Positions 1 through 8,922 are shown, numbered from the stretch's first letter. The stretch is 64,000 nucleotides of DNA from Sphingobacterium chungjuense (GCF_011316935.1 NZ_WLYS01000004.1:248001-312000), one strand, 5' to 3'. Program-made: numbers and translations. Notes: generated by a model from the sequence alone, not told the origin.

Positions 1-860
1 AAATTTACTTCAAAAACACTTCCATTTGGCGTATTGTCTTTCACACGGATTGCAGCTTCATGTTTTTGCAATACGGATTTTACTATATATAAACCCAATC
101 CCGTTCCTTTAGTTTTTCGGGTAGCTTCGCTACCCACACGATAGAACTTATTGAATATCAATCTTTTTTCTGTATCAGAGATACCTTCTCCAAAATCGGC
201 TACTTCGAGCACGATACCTTCTTCGCGCTGTGCTAAAATTACATTGATGTGCGCGCAAGGCGGTGAATACTTAATCGCATTCTCGACCAGATTGCTCACG
301 ACATTGATGATCGCAAACTTATCTGCATTGATCATCACACCGGGTTGTATGTTGGCCACGATAGCTTGTTGCGACTTACAGGCATTTTTCTGCAAGCGAT
401 CTACTACATTGTGCACAATTTCACTTAGCTCGAAGTTCTCTTTTGGAAAGCTAAACGATCGACTCTCCAATTTGGTAGCCAAGAGTACATTTTCTACCAA
501 ATAATCAAGCCTTTCAATATCTTTCAGCGAATTGCCCAAAAAAACTTGTTGCTGTTCCCGATCAAGATCACGCTTCAAGATGGTCTGCAAATACAACTTC
601 ACGGAAGCCAAAGGTGATTTTAATTCATGCGTTACCGACAATAGAAAGTTTTGCTGCTGCTGTTGGTAATTGCGTTCGCGCTCTAGATGATTCTTCAGAC
701 GAATAACAGCCATTATAAAGATAGCCAAAAAAATCATTCCTTCACCGATAATCATCCCCATACGCTCGGGTACATATTTTATGAAAATATACCCCCAGCT
801 AATAAGCTGACACAATGCATAAAAAGCTAATACATACAACCAAAAAAGAGCTCTCTTCAT
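1..860 (-). CDS. Sensor histidine kinase (3' end cut by window edge)
   Basis: Reading the minus strand from an ATG at 860 gives an open frame of 286 codons to the left edge with no stop, so the last residues of the kinase are missing. Two hydrophobic segments near residues 5-25 and 35-55 suggest a membrane-anchored sensor with almost no periplasmic part. The dimerisation/phosphoacceptor box SVTHELKSPL puts the phosphorylated histidine at residue 78. The ATPase domain shows the N box (NLVENAIKYS), the G1 box (DFGEGIS) and the G2 box (GTGLGLYIV). It should autophosphorylate and pass phosphate to a response regulator, which is not in this window and may lie just to the left. The signal sensed is unknown. 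The family call is firm; the exact role is not. Confidence 0.93.
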   Translation of the reverse strand, partial: MKRALFWLYVLAFYALCQLISWGYIFIKYVPERMGMIIGEGMIFLAIFIMAVIRLKNHLERERNYQQQQQNFLLSVTHELKSPLASVKLYLQTILKRDLDREQQQVFLGNSLKDIERLDYLVENVLLATKLESRSFSFPKENFELSEIVHNVVDRLQKNACKSQQAIVANIQPGVMINADKFAIINVVSNLVENAIKYSPPCAHINVILAQREEGIVLEVADFGEGISDTEKRLIFNKFYRVGSEATRKTKGTGLGLYIVKSVLQKHEAAIRVKDNTPNGSVFEVN

Positions 861-879
861 CTCAATAATTGAATTGTGA

Positions 880-887
880 CAAAAATA
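880..887 (-). promoter_or_regulatory. Candidate -7 box for the sensor kinase gene
   Basis: On the minus strand the sequence TATTTTTG matches the Bacteroidota -7 consensus TAnnTTTG. A TTTC lies 19 nt upstream of it, one mismatch from the -33 TTTG. The kinase ATG is 20 nt downstream, implying a very short leader. Motif match only. Confidence 0.45.
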
Positions 888-971
888 CTTAAATATGCGA
901 TCATAAGAAAATTAGCCAAGCTTTATGACAGAAAGAAGAGATAGTCAGTAGGGCATTTCCCATGACTGGCG

Positions 972-979
972 TATCTTTG
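972..979 (+). promoter_or_regulatory. Candidate -7 box directly before the HAD hydrolase start
   Basis: TATCTTTG is an exact TAnnTTTG match and ends only 4 nt before the ATG at 984. If it is used, the transcript would begin at or just beside the start codon (leaderless or nearly so). No TTTG is found at the expected -33 distance. Confidence 0.4.
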
Positions 980-983
980 CAAC

Positions 984-1685
984 ATGTTTACTTATAAAAA
1001 AGACATCTTTTTTGATCTGGATCATACGATCTGGGATTTTGACCGCAACGCTAAGGAGACTTTACAGGATTTGTACGTAAAATACAAATTTGAAGATTTG
1101 TGCGGTGATGCCAACCCTCATCATTTTATCACCGCCTACACGAGCAACAACTACCGACTATGGGGCTTGTATCACCACAATCAAATCGACAAACCAACGC
1201 TTCGCCGATTACGGTTTGAAGACACTTTTACGGAGTTGGGAATTGATCCTAACTTATTTCCATGGGATTTTGAGGAGGAATATTTGGCGGTGTGCCCAAA
1301 TAAAACCAACTTATTCCCGAATGCGCATGAGACGCTTTCGTATTTGAAAGAACGCTATACATTGCATTTGATATCGAATGGTTTTCAAGAAGCTTGCGAA
1401 CGCAAGTTGGCCGGCAGCCAACTGGCTGATTATTTCGAAACGATCACGATCTCGGAGATAGTGGGCATTAATAAGCCCGATGCGAGGATATTCCAACATG
1501 CGTTGCAAGGGGGAAAAGCCAACCCAGATACGTCGATCATGATTGGCGATAATCTGGACGCGGATGTACGTGGCGCACAAAACTTCGGCATGGACGCGAT
1601 TTATTTTAATCCGCTTGTGGCAGAAGTGCCTAGTGACGTCCTGCATAGCATCACAGATTTAAAACAGCTGCAGAAGCTATTTTAA
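984..1685 (+). CDS. HAD-superfamily hydrolase, YjjG-type (noncanonical pyrimidine nucleotidase)
   Basis: A 233-residue cytoplasmic phosphatase of the haloacid dehalogenase superfamily. All four HAD motifs are visible: motif I DLDHT with the nucleophile Asp11 and acid Asp13, motif II Ser131 in ISNG, motif III Lys164 in INKPD, and motif IV GDNLDAD with Asp189. The phrase TIWDF after motif I and the overall length are typical of the YjjG/YfnB nucleotidase subgroup, which dephosphorylates pyrimidine nucleoside monophosphates including damaged or modified ones. The gene stands alone on the plus strand and is followed by a strong two-way terminator shared with the convergent DUF1080 gene. HAD assignment is certain; the substrate is inferred from the subgroup. 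Confidence 0.88.
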   Translation: MFTYKKDIFFDLDHTIWDFDRNAKETLQDLYVKYKFEDLCGDANPHHFITAYTSNNYRLWGLYHHNQIDKPTLRRLRFEDTFTELGIDPNLFPWDFEEEYLAVCPNKTNLFPNAHETLSYLKERYTLHLISNGFQEACERKLAGSQLADYFETITISEIVGINKPDARIFQHALQGGKANPDTSIMIGDNLDADVRGAQNFGMDAIYFNPLVAEVPSDVLHSITDLKQLQKLF

Positions 1686-1714
1686 TAATACAGAACCCGT
1701 ACTGATCCCATAAA

Positions 1715-1747
1715 AAAAGCTCCTTCACATGGTGTGAAGGAGCTTTT
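1715..1747. terminator. Bidirectional intrinsic terminator
   Basis: A perfect 15-bp inverted repeat (arms 1715-1729 and 1733-1747) with a 3-nt loop, A-tract on one side and T-tract on the other, sits between the convergent HAD and DUF1080 genes and can end transcription from both sides. Confidence 0.92.
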
Positions 1748-1768
1748 CTATTAGATGACATGTGGAAA

Positions 1769-2590
1769 TTACAACACTTTTACGGTGATGTTTCTCATCC
1801 ACACTTTATCGCCGTGATCTTGAAAACCGATCACACCAGATTTAGATTTGCCGCCTACGTTATTTAATAAGTGGAATGCCAAAGGCCATTTAGCTTCGCT
1901 AAATTTACTTGCTTGCAACATCTGAGTCCACTCTGGAGTCCATAAGGAGTACTCTACCACTTTCTCGTCGTTTTGGTAATGGGTTACTTTCCCTTTGTTT
2001 ACCACGATTTTCGCTCTGTTCCATTGCTCAAATGGGAAGCCGTTTTGTGGTTTTGCAGGAATCATATCGTATAATGATCCTGATTTTCTGTTGCCATCCA
2101 CACCCATTTTAGCATCTGGGTGATTCTCGTTGTCCAACAATTGGTATTCTGGAGAAGAGATGTAGATTGGCTGTCCTTTTACTTCTTTCGCTAAGAAAAA
2201 AGCACCAGAGTTACCTGATTTTGCCACTTTCCACTCAAACTCAAATTCAAAGTTTTTCAAGTCTGATGCAAAGATAATATCACCACCTTCTGGGTTTTGT
2301 ACACCATCTGGTTTTGGGTTAAAATGTAACGTACCGTTATCAATAGTCCATTTACTAGGTACGTGATCTTTTGCGTAACCACGCCATCCTTCTAGTGATG
2401 TGCCATCAAAAATTACATGCGCTCCAGCGGAGTTTTTCTTGAATGATTTAACATTTACCATCGGTAAATCAAGCACCTCATATTCTGGCACATTTGCCTC
2501 GCTTGTCATACCTTTTTTGGATGAACATGCCGAATGTGACATCATCATAACTACGGCTCCCATTACACCGAAAATTTTGCTCTTATTCAT
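1769..2590 (-). CDS. DUF1080 lipoprotein (3-keto-disaccharide hydrolase family)
   Basis: A 273-residue exported lipoprotein. The N-terminus is a signal peptide with a lipobox ending at Cys22 (HSAC), so the mature protein is lipid-anchored in the cell envelope. The body is one DUF1080 (concanavalin-like) domain beginning near IFDGTSLEGWRGY and ending with the usual VWMRNITVKVL strand. Members of this family in gut Bacteroides hydrolyse 3-keto-glycosides made by oxidation of the sugar C3 hydroxyl; here that activity is inferred from family membership only. No oxidoreductase partner is adjacent, but a GMC oxidoreductase pair lies far to the right in this window. It is probably a single-gene unit, ending at the two-way terminator at 1715-1747. 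Confidence 0.85.
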   Translation of the reverse strand: MNKSKIFGVMGAVVMMMSHSACSSKKGMTSEANVPEYEVLDLPMVNVKSFKKNSAGAHVIFDGTSLEGWRGYAKDHVPSKWTIDNGTLHFNPKPDGVQNPEGGDIIFASDLKNFEFEFEWKVAKSGNSGAFFLAKEVKGQPIYISSPEYQLLDNENHPDAKMGVDGNRKSGSLYDMIPAKPQNGFPFEQWNRAKIVVNKGKVTHYQNDEKVVEYSLWTPEWTQMLQASKFSEAKWPLAFHLLNNVGGKSKSGVIGFQDHGDKVWMRNITVKVL

Positions 2591-2646
2591 AGATTTATAA
2601 AATTTTATTTAAAGTAAGTAAAGCATTCCACAATAGGAAATTAAAC

Positions 2647-5154
2647 TTAAAACTCTCCGCCCCCCATTTCCTCTGGTGCGCCACCATTCTTATTGTCGTC
2701 GCGCTTGAAAAGATCCTGAACACCAAAACGATACGTGAATGTCAGCGTTAGCATACGACGATTCCAACGGTTGGCCGAGGCGATGGAACGATCCGGCAGA
2801 AAACTTTCCATCTCAAATCTTCTAGAATTGAATACATCGCGCACGTTGAACAAAATACTGCCTTTGTTACGCAACACATCTTTCTTCAATGCCATATCCA
2901 CGCCCCACATAGCGTTCATACGGCCTTGTGGGCGTTCGCGTCCACTGCGGTAATCGCCGCGCATCTGCAATGAAAATGTTGGCATAAACTTCACATTGGT
3001 CATCAAATTACCGTCCCAGTTGATGGTATTTACCCGATTCAAACCTACGCCTTCAATGTCTGGCCTGATGCGATTATTAAAAATATTGGCATTAGCAGTG
3101 ACATCCCACCATGGTGCCAGATCTACTTTGGAGATCAACTCCAAACCAGCATCATCAGATCGTCCAACGTTTTCCCACACAAAGTAAGAAGCATTTTGAA
3201 ATTCCTGCGGAAGATCTATTTCCGAAGGATCACGTTGCAAAGGATTAATCATATCGCTGGTACGGCGGTAGAACAACGAACTGACAAAATTCCAGCGATT
3301 GTACGATTTAGAGTAAGCCACTTCGGCAGCATGTATATCTTCCGGTCTTAGATTGGGATTACCTTGTCTCAGATTAGACTCGTCCGACGCATTAAGAAAT
3401 GGATTGACCTGCCAACCATTTGGACGGCGAATACGACGTGAATAACTCATCTGAATCTTATCGCCTTGATTGCCTACTTCGTAGGTCAAATAGGCACTCG
3501 GAAAAAGTCGGAAGAAATCAAATCCGCCATTGGTAGCCGGTCCTGTTCTCGGTTCTGCCGCTTCAGATTCTACGGCATAATACGTGGAGGTTAATCTCAT
3601 CTGTTCACCGCGAAGACCAAACTGTGCTCCCAATTTAGAAGTGAGCATACGCTGATAATTAGCGTAGACGGCGTGTACTTCATTTTTCAGGTCAAACTCA
3701 TTACTAAATAGGCCGTCTAGATTTAAGTTGCCTGTATTCGTCCGATCTACGAATGAATATTGTGAATCTTCCGACGTACGGATAATAGAGCGATATCCTG
3801 CTTCAAACTTATGGTTTTCGGCAATAGGCAACACATAATCTATTTGCGCATTATAGTTTTTTCCCATCTCCGTGGTCAAGTTCTGGCGAACAATATCTAA
3901 ACGCGAACCGGCAAAGATTTCATTAAAATCGTTTGTACCATCTTCGGTACTATAGCCATACGAGGCATTGGCTGTGATTTCTTCACCCGGACGACCTAAT
4001 ACTTGGCGGAAATCAAATTGCAAATCAAAACCCAAATCATCTTCGTATTGCTGCGAGACACGACTTCCTGTTGGGCCGTTTTCCGGAATGTTATTGTATT
4101 GGTACATCAGTTCTTGTCGGCGATTGTTGTCGCGCAGACTCAGATTCCCAGCCAGACTGAATGTGGTTTTATCGGTCATAAAATAATCACTACCTAATCT
4201 CACGGTGTGATTAAGACCTGTACGACGGGAATCATTCTCGGAATAGATGCGACGCGGCGCTTCCAATTCTCCGGTGTTATCTCGATAGATGATATTCTCA
4301 TTAAAACCATCGCCACGGTTAACACGACGATTGAAATTGTAGCTGCCAAAATGATTGAACTTACTATCACGATAGTTTAAAGTAGCACTCCCCATGGCAT
4401 TGCCAAAAGATCCGCCAGTCGCATTCACCGATCCGTTGAAACCGATACGAGCGTTTTTCTTCAACACAATATTGATAATACCGGATTGGCCTTCTGCATC
4501 GTATTTAGAAGAGGGGTTGGTCATGATCTCCACTTTGTCAATCACTTCTGCTGGCAGACTTTGCAATAATGCCGCAATATCTGATCCTGCCATCGCCGAC
4601 TCCTTGCCATCAATGAGAATACGCACATTAGACGACCCGCGTAAGCTTACAGTGCCATCCTGATCGACTTGCAAAGTCGGAACATTAGCCAATAACTCGC
4701 TGGCGGTACCACCTGCACTAACTAAAGATTGAGATACATCAAAAATCTTGCGATCGATTCCGATTTTCATATCAGGCGTGCGACCTTGTACGGTCACTTC
4801 GGAGATGACTTTGCTCTCGGTATGTAAAAAAACAGTATCTATTTTGAGTTGTTGACCTGCGGTCAATGAAACATTATCCTGCAAATAATCGTCGTAACCT
4901 ACATTGGCAACGCGCAAGGCGAAAGTGGAAGCATCTAAATTGTCAATAGAGAATTGTCCATTTTGCTGACTTTGAGCGCCACGTAGATAAGCTTTAGTCG
5001 CTTGCGTCAAGATATTGACGCTGGCGCCAGCAATAGGTGCTTTCGTCTCTGCATCGACAACGATACCGCGGATTTGAGCTTTTTGTTGCGCTTGTGATAA
5101 TACCGGCAGAAGTAATAAAACGGCGCTAAGATTTCGGATTAAGAGCATGTTCAT
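2647..5154 (-). CDS. TonB-dependent receptor-like outer-membrane beta-barrel protein
   Basis: I place the start at the ATG at 5154, because the protein then opens with a clean signal peptide (MNMLLIRNL... cleaved after QAQ); an in-frame ATG at 5202 would put 16 polar residues before it. The 835-residue product has a carboxypeptidase-regulatory-like beta domain (IRGIVVDAETKAPIAGA), a plug-like domain (VQGRTPDMKIGIDRKIFDV, later VSLRGSSNVRILIDGK) and a long C-terminal beta-barrel of the outer-membrane beta-barrel 3 type. The very C-terminus is polar and Gly/Glu-rich instead of ending on an aromatic residue. This group is distinct from SusC and no SusD partner is adjacent. Substrate unknown; iron chelates, peptides or metals are possible. 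Confidence 0.88.
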   Translation of the reverse strand: MNMLLIRNLSAVLLLLPVLSQAQQKAQIRGIVVDAETKAPIAGASVNILTQATKAYLRGAQSQQNGQFSIDNLDASTFALRVANVGYDDYLQDNVSLTAGQQLKIDTVFLHTESKVISEVTVQGRTPDMKIGIDRKIFDVSQSLVSAGGTASELLANVPTLQVDQDGTVSLRGSSNVRILIDGKESAMAGSDIAALLQSLPAEVIDKVEIMTNPSSKYDAEGQSGIINIVLKKNARIGFNGSVNATGGSFGNAMGSATLNYRDSKFNHFGSYNFNRRVNRGDGFNENIIYRDNTGELEAPRRIYSENDSRRTGLNHTVRLGSDYFMTDKTTFSLAGNLSLRDNNRRQELMYQYNNIPENGPTGSRVSQQYEDDLGFDLQFDFRQVLGRPGEEITANASYGYSTEDGTNDFNEIFAGSRLDIVRQNLTTEMGKNYNAQIDYVLPIAENHKFEAGYRSIIRTSEDSQYSFVDRTNTGNLNLDGLFSNEFDLKNEVHAVYANYQRMLTSKLGAQFGLRGEQMRLTSTYYAVESEAAEPRTGPATNGGFDFFRLFPSAYLTYEVGNQGDKIQMSYSRRIRRPNGWQVNPFLNASDESNLRQGNPNLRPEDIHAAEVAYSKSYNRWNFVSSLFYRRTSDMINPLQRDPSEIDLPQEFQNASYFVWENVGRSDDAGLELISKVDLAPWWDVTANANIFNNRIRPDIEGVGLNRVNTINWDGNLMTNVKFMPTFSLQMRGDYRSGRERPQGRMNAMWGVDMALKKDVLRNKGSILFNVRDVFNSRRFEMESFLPDRSIASANRWNRRMLTLTFTYRFGVQDLFKRDDNKNGGAPEEMGGGEF

Positions 5155-5232
5155 AAGTTTCGTATAGCAAAAATGGGTATTTGATATCGTAACTACGAGC
5201 ACGTAACCGCATTATTACCTTACGACAAATCT

Positions 5233-5514
5233 TTATTCGACGCTGACGGTAAGTCCTTCGGATTTTAAGATCTTACGGTAAATTTCCATTTCGGTGTAGG
5301 AACCTTCTAAAACAGCACATTTTCCCTCATTGTGCACTTTGAAAGCGATGCGGGAAGCTTCTCCTTCGGAGTATTGGAGATGATGCATCATGCAATGGAT
5401 CACATGATCGAAGGTGTTAAAATCATCGTTCCATAAGATCAAACGATGTCCATCCTTTGCTGCTGCCAAAATCTCTTCTAGCGTAAATGTCTCTGTAGCG
5501 GTCTCCGTACCCAT
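5233..5514 (-). CDS. clpS: ATP-dependent Clp protease adaptor ClpS
   Basis: A 93-residue protein that fits ClpS in length and sequence. It contains the N-degron pocket signature LILWNDDFNTFDHVIHCM and the downstream HNEGKCAVLEG segment. ClpS binds proteins with bulky hydrophobic N-terminal residues and hands them to the ClpA/ClpC unfoldase of the ClpP protease in the cytoplasm. The gene is divergent from the fabH-like gene with 74 bp between them, and a TAnnTTTG box on the minus strand ends 5 nt before its ATG. No clpA or clpC is adjacent. Confidence 0.95.
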   Translation of the reverse strand: MGTETATETFTLEEILAAAKDGHRLILWNDDFNTFDHVIHCMMHHLQYSEGEASRIAFKVHNEGKCAVLEGSYTEMEIYRKILKSEGLTVSVE

Positions 5515-5519
5515 ATCTG

Positions 5520-5556
5520 CAAAATTAAGGTATTTTTAGAAATTTCTCTACTTTTG
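5520..5556. promoter_or_regulatory. Divergent -7 boxes between clpS and the fabH-like gene
   Basis: Two TAnnTTTG matches face apart: TAATTTTG on the minus strand (5527 to 5520), ending 5 nt before the clpS ATG, and TACTTTTG on the plus strand (5549-5556), 32 nt before the fabH-like ATG. Neither has a perfect -33 TTTG at 19 nt. Confidence 0.45.
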
Positions 5557-5588
5557 TCAGGATTTCATTGTAATCGGAAAAATAGAGA

Positions 5589-6635
5589 ATGTTTCAGTCA
5601 AAGATAGCCGGCATAGGACATTACGTGCCAAAAAATGTATATACAAACAACGATTTAACGCGTTTTATGGATACCAGCGACGCTTGGATACAAGAGCGCA
5701 CGGGTATTCAGGAACGTCGCTATGCCGATCGAATTGGTGAAACAACTACTTCGATGGGCGTTGAAGCGAGTAAAATTGCATTGGAACGTGCCGGCATAAC
5801 CGCTGCGGACGTTGACTTTATCATTTTCGCGACACTTTCTCCAGATTATTATTTTCCGGGTTGTGGGGTTCTTCTGCAGCGCGAGATGGGCATGGGCGAA
5901 ATTGGGGCATTGGATATTCGCAATCAGTGTTCTGGCTTTGTGTATGCGCTTTCGATTGCCGATCAGTTTATCAAAACGGGCATGTACAAAAATGTGCTGG
6001 TTGTTGGCTCCGAGAAACAATCGTTCGCCATGGATTTTGATACGCGAAGCAGACATGTATCGGTGATCTTTGGTGATGGCGCAGGCGCAGTCGTGATGCA
6101 GCCTACAACCGAGGCTGGAAAAGGCGTATTGAGCACGCACCTGCATTCCGACGGAGCCGAAGCAGAAAAATTAGCGATGTACTATCCCGGCGCTGCTGCT
6201 GGCTTTGGATTAGAAAATCCGCCTCAATGGCCCGATAAGGAATTGGGCGGTATGCTAATGACGCCACAAATGCTAGAAGATGGCACGGCGTATCCTACCA
6301 TGGATGGCCAAGCGGTATTTAAAAAAGCCGTGGTGAAATTTCCAGAAGTGATTCACGAAGCTTTAGCAAAGAACAATTTATCACCGTCTGACATTGACTT
6401 ATTAATACCACATCAGGCAAACCTTCGTATCTCGCAATATGTGCAAAAGACACTCGGTTTGCCTGATGAGAAAATCTACAGCAACATCCAACGTTATGGC
6501 AATACAACGGCCGCCTCTATACCAATCGCGCTGTCTGAAGCGTGGCAAGAAGGATTGATCAAAGAGGGCGATCTAATTTGCTTTGCAGCTTTTGGTGCTG
6601 GGTTTACGTGGGGATCGGCGCTGATCCGTTGGTAG
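5589..6635 (+). CDS. 3-oxoacyl-ACP synthase III family protein (FabH-like ketosynthase)
   Basis: A 348-residue thiolase-fold enzyme with the ketosynthase III triad Cys114 (RNQCSGF), His275 (PHQANLRI) and Asn305 (GNTTAAS). FabH condenses an acyl-CoA primer with malonyl-ACP to start fatty acid synthesis; in Bacteroidota, with branched fatty acids, primers from branched-chain amino acids are expected. The protein is about 30 residues longer than E. coli FabH, with extra sequence near residues 210-245 (PPQWPDKELGG). Bacteroidota often carry a second copy beside plsX, so this may be the paralogue rather than the main FabH; I therefore give no gene symbol. It is a single gene, divergent from clpS and convergent with the metalloprotease gene. 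Confidence 0.9.
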   Translation: MFQSKIAGIGHYVPKNVYTNNDLTRFMDTSDAWIQERTGIQERRYADRIGETTTSMGVEASKIALERAGITAADVDFIIFATLSPDYYFPGCGVLLQREMGMGEIGALDIRNQCSGFVYALSIADQFIKTGMYKNVLVVGSEKQSFAMDFDTRSRHVSVIFGDGAGAVVMQPTTEAGKGVLSTHLHSDGAEAEKLAMYYPGAAAGFGLENPPQWPDKELGGMLMTPQMLEDGTAYPTMDGQAVFKKAVVKFPEVIHEALAKNNLSPSDIDLLIPHQANLRISQYVQKTLGLPDEKIYSNIQRYGNTTAASIPIALSEAWQEGLIKEGDLICFAAFGAGFTWGSALIRW

Positions 6636-6657
6636 TAGATGTAATGGTAATTTAGGG

Positions 6658-8526
6658 CTATTTTTTGCTATCGGCTTTTTTAGCGGCAGCTTTTGTGGTT
6701 ACTTCGACAGCACCATTCTTGGCCACCTGACCGTATTTATCGGTAGCATCTTTGCCTGTAAGTTTTCGAATATTGACAATCCCCTTAGTATTTATTTTTT
6801 TGACATCTACGTTCTTTTGAATCTCGTCATCAACGACAACTATAGGTGAATCTTTCTTACTCCAACTTTCTGGAGAACCGAATAAACCTGTGGGTGTCCC
6901 AGGTTGTTTTCCCTGATCTCGTGATGGTTCTTTGGCGGTTTTTTCATCACCTTTTACTCCATGGTTAAATTGCTTTGTTACGATTAAAACTGCACCATTT
7001 TTGGCTTGTTCACCATAGATAGCCGTAGCACTATTATCTTTAAGAACACTAACACTTTCGATACTTTTAGGGTCTACACCATCCATATCAGATTCCTTGA
7101 TTATAATACCATCTAGCACGTACAAGGGCTTTGGTTCATTTCCACTCGATGCTTTTATTTTAGTGATCGTGCTATCTCTTTGAAATGTACCGCTACCTGT
7201 TACTTTTTTAGTGGTTGATGGACTATCTTTAGTGGTCACTAGTAAAACCCCATTCTTTCCTTTTTCTCCGTATGCTGCAGTAGCAGAACCATCTTTCAAA
7301 ACCTCAATTCTTTCGATATCATTTGGGTTGACGTTTTTAAAATCCTTTGGTAGCATCACCGTTCCATCAACAACATACAATGGATCGCCGCTCTGTTTTC
7401 GGATCGTTATTCCTGAGTTAGCCCCTTCCGGTGTATTGCTCCTATCTTTTTTCACAATCACCAAAGTCGTATCATCATTTTGTGCTTCTATTTTCTTTAA
7501 CCCTTTGGCTCTTGGATCATTTGTATCTACCATAGCAAACTTTTCTCCTGCAAAAATATCATCCAAGCACAGAGCGCCTGTATCTGTTATTGGTGCGTCA
7601 TGCATTAAAAAATCATTGCTTAGCACACTGATTTTCCCCTTCTCGACCGCATCGTGGATATTCGCCTCCACTTTGTTTACCGTGAATGCTGCTGACGCGA
7701 GCACCAATACAGGTATGAGCATCGCATATTTGCTCAACTCCAATTTGGAGGAGCGCTTTTTATTCATCATCATAATTCTTTGTTTTAACATTTTAAAATT
7801 GAACTTATTTGTGATCGGGGTAGCTAATCCCGTTCTGTTAACATGCAATAGATTGTATTGATACGTCTGGCGGTCAATCCCTAAATCTAGCACTTGCTGA
7901 TCCGTCAGGAATTCTAAATTCTGATGAATGGCTTTGCGCATTATGAAAACCAATGGATTGTACCAGCAGCAGGTATATACCAATTCTGTCAAGAGGACAT
8001 CTAAGGAATGCAAGCCATTGGTATGCACCAGTTCGTGCTTGAAAATATGGGTAAGCTCTTGCTCATCGTGCTGCTTGCGGTACAGGTATATCTGCCGAAG
8101 AAAAGAAAATGGTGCCACCGGAAAACGCACATTCCGATAGGAAAACGTATGCCATAAGGCCGAAGAAGAATTCCAGTGCACACGCAAGACACTGGCCGAC
8201 TGAATCAGCAGACGCAAGAAAAAGAAAGTAGCTCCTGCCGCCACCGCAACAAGCAACACATTATTGATACTGTACAGATTGTCTGGTGCTGGCGTCGACA
8301 CAAAATTCGGCATAAAATCCACCAACTCACCGATGGGTTCGACATGGCGCGTAAACCAACTTTTGACATCTAAAAATGGATAGATAAAACTGAACAACAT
8401 GCCCACCAAAAAATAACCACGATTAAGGTTGTAAAAAGTGAGCCCTTTGAGCAATAATATATAACCGAGATACACGATGCTCAACAAGACATTGACCTGC
8501 AGAATATAGATTAATAGATTTTCCAT
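6658..8526 (-). CDS. BlaR1-like M56 metallopeptidase with three C-terminal TonB-plug-like repeats
   Basis: A 622-residue membrane protein. The N-terminal part has several hydrophobic segments and the zinc protease motif HELVH (His164, Glu165, His168), as in BlaR1/MecR1 antirepressors, followed by another membrane segment near residues 260-285 (YAMLIPVLVLASAAF). The rest, predicted outside the membrane, holds three copies of a motif otherwise seen in TonB receptor plugs: near residues 380-435 (PLYVVDG ... IERIEVLKDGSATAAYG), 465-520 (PLYVLDG ... IESVSVLKDNSATAIYG) and 559-612 (IVVVDDE ... KDATDKYGQ, worn). Its start is 1 nt after the BlaI-like repressor stop, so the two are translated together; the protease probably cleaves that repressor when a signal is sensed. 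Signal and targets are unknown. Confidence 0.88.
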   Translation of the reverse strand: MENLLIYILQVNVLLSIVYLGYILLLKGLTFYNLNRGYFLVGMLFSFIYPFLDVKSWFTRHVEPIGELVDFMPNFVSTPAPDNLYSINNVLLVAVAAGATFFFLRLLIQSASVLRVHWNSSSALWHTFSYRNVRFPVAPFSFLRQIYLYRKQHDEQELTHIFKHELVHTNGLHSLDVLLTELVYTCCWYNPLVFIMRKAIHQNLEFLTDQQVLDLGIDRQTYQYNLLHVNRTGLATPITNKFNFKMLKQRIMMMNKKRSSKLELSKYAMLIPVLVLASAAFTVNKVEANIHDAVEKGKISVLSNDFLMHDAPITDTGALCLDDIFAGEKFAMVDTNDPRAKGLKKIEAQNDDTTLVIVKKDRSNTPEGANSGITIRKQSGDPLYVVDGTVMLPKDFKNVNPNDIERIEVLKDGSATAAYGEKGKNGVLLVTTKDSPSTTKKVTGSGTFQRDSTITKIKASSGNEPKPLYVLDGIIIKESDMDGVDPKSIESVSVLKDNSATAIYGEQAKNGAVLIVTKQFNHGVKGDEKTAKEPSRDQGKQPGTPTGLFGSPESWSKKDSPIVVVDDEIQKNVDVKKINTKGIVNIRKLTGKDATDKYGQVAKNGAVEVTTKAAAKKADSKK

Positions 8527-8527
8527 G

Positions 8528-8896
8528 TTACGAGGATTTATTGTTTTTGATCATGTCGAGGATTTCTTCTAACTCTGCGGATGATAAGCGCTCTTCTTTG
8601 ATGAAAAAAGACACCATATCTTTATACGAATTATGGAAATAGTTGCCTACAAAACCATTCATAAACTTCCCTTTATATTCCTGTGCAGAGATCAACGGCT
8701 CGTAGCGTTTCGCATTTCCCGCCTTTACCGCTTGCACATAGCCTTTCTTTTCTAGGTTGCGAACGGTCGATGCCAAGGTGGTATAGGGCATTTCTTCTGT
8801 GGATTGTAGATTTGCTAGGATGTCTCGAATGAATCCGCCTTCGGTTTCCCAGATGGCGCGCATCGCTTCTTCTTCTTGTATCGTAAGTTTTTCCAT
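8528..8896 (-). CDS. BlaI/MecI/CopY-family transcriptional repressor
   Basis: A 122-residue protein of the penicillinase-repressor family: an N-terminal winged helix (EEEAMRAIWETEGGFIRDIL ... TTLASTVRNLEKKGYVQ) and a C-terminal dimerisation helix (LSSAELEEILDMI). Such repressors bind as dimers to inverted repeats and are inactivated by proteolysis by a partner M56 protease, which is encoded 1 nt downstream here. Two matching palindromes occur 27-83 bp upstream of the start codon, so the operon is probably autoregulated. In Bacteroidota this module is common and usually not linked to a beta-lactamase; none is nearby. Confidence 0.92.
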   Translation of the reverse strand: MEKLTIQEEEAMRAIWETEGGFIRDILANLQSTEEMPYTTLASTVRNLEKKGYVQAVKAGNAKRYEPLISAQEYKGKFMNGFVGNYFHNSYKDMVSFFIKEERLSSAELEEILDMIKNNKSS

Positions 8897-8922
8897 ATCT
8901 GTATCAGTAGATTACACAATGT

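Noticed and set aside
151..504. Open frame of 117 codons on the plus strand
   Set aside because: It is a shadow of the histidine kinase on the minus strand, whose N, G1 and G2 boxes cover this region.
6658..7260. TonB-dependent receptor fragment next to the M56 gene
   Set aside because: The plug-like segments are in frame with the protease and repeated three times with no barrel, so they are part of the protease protein.
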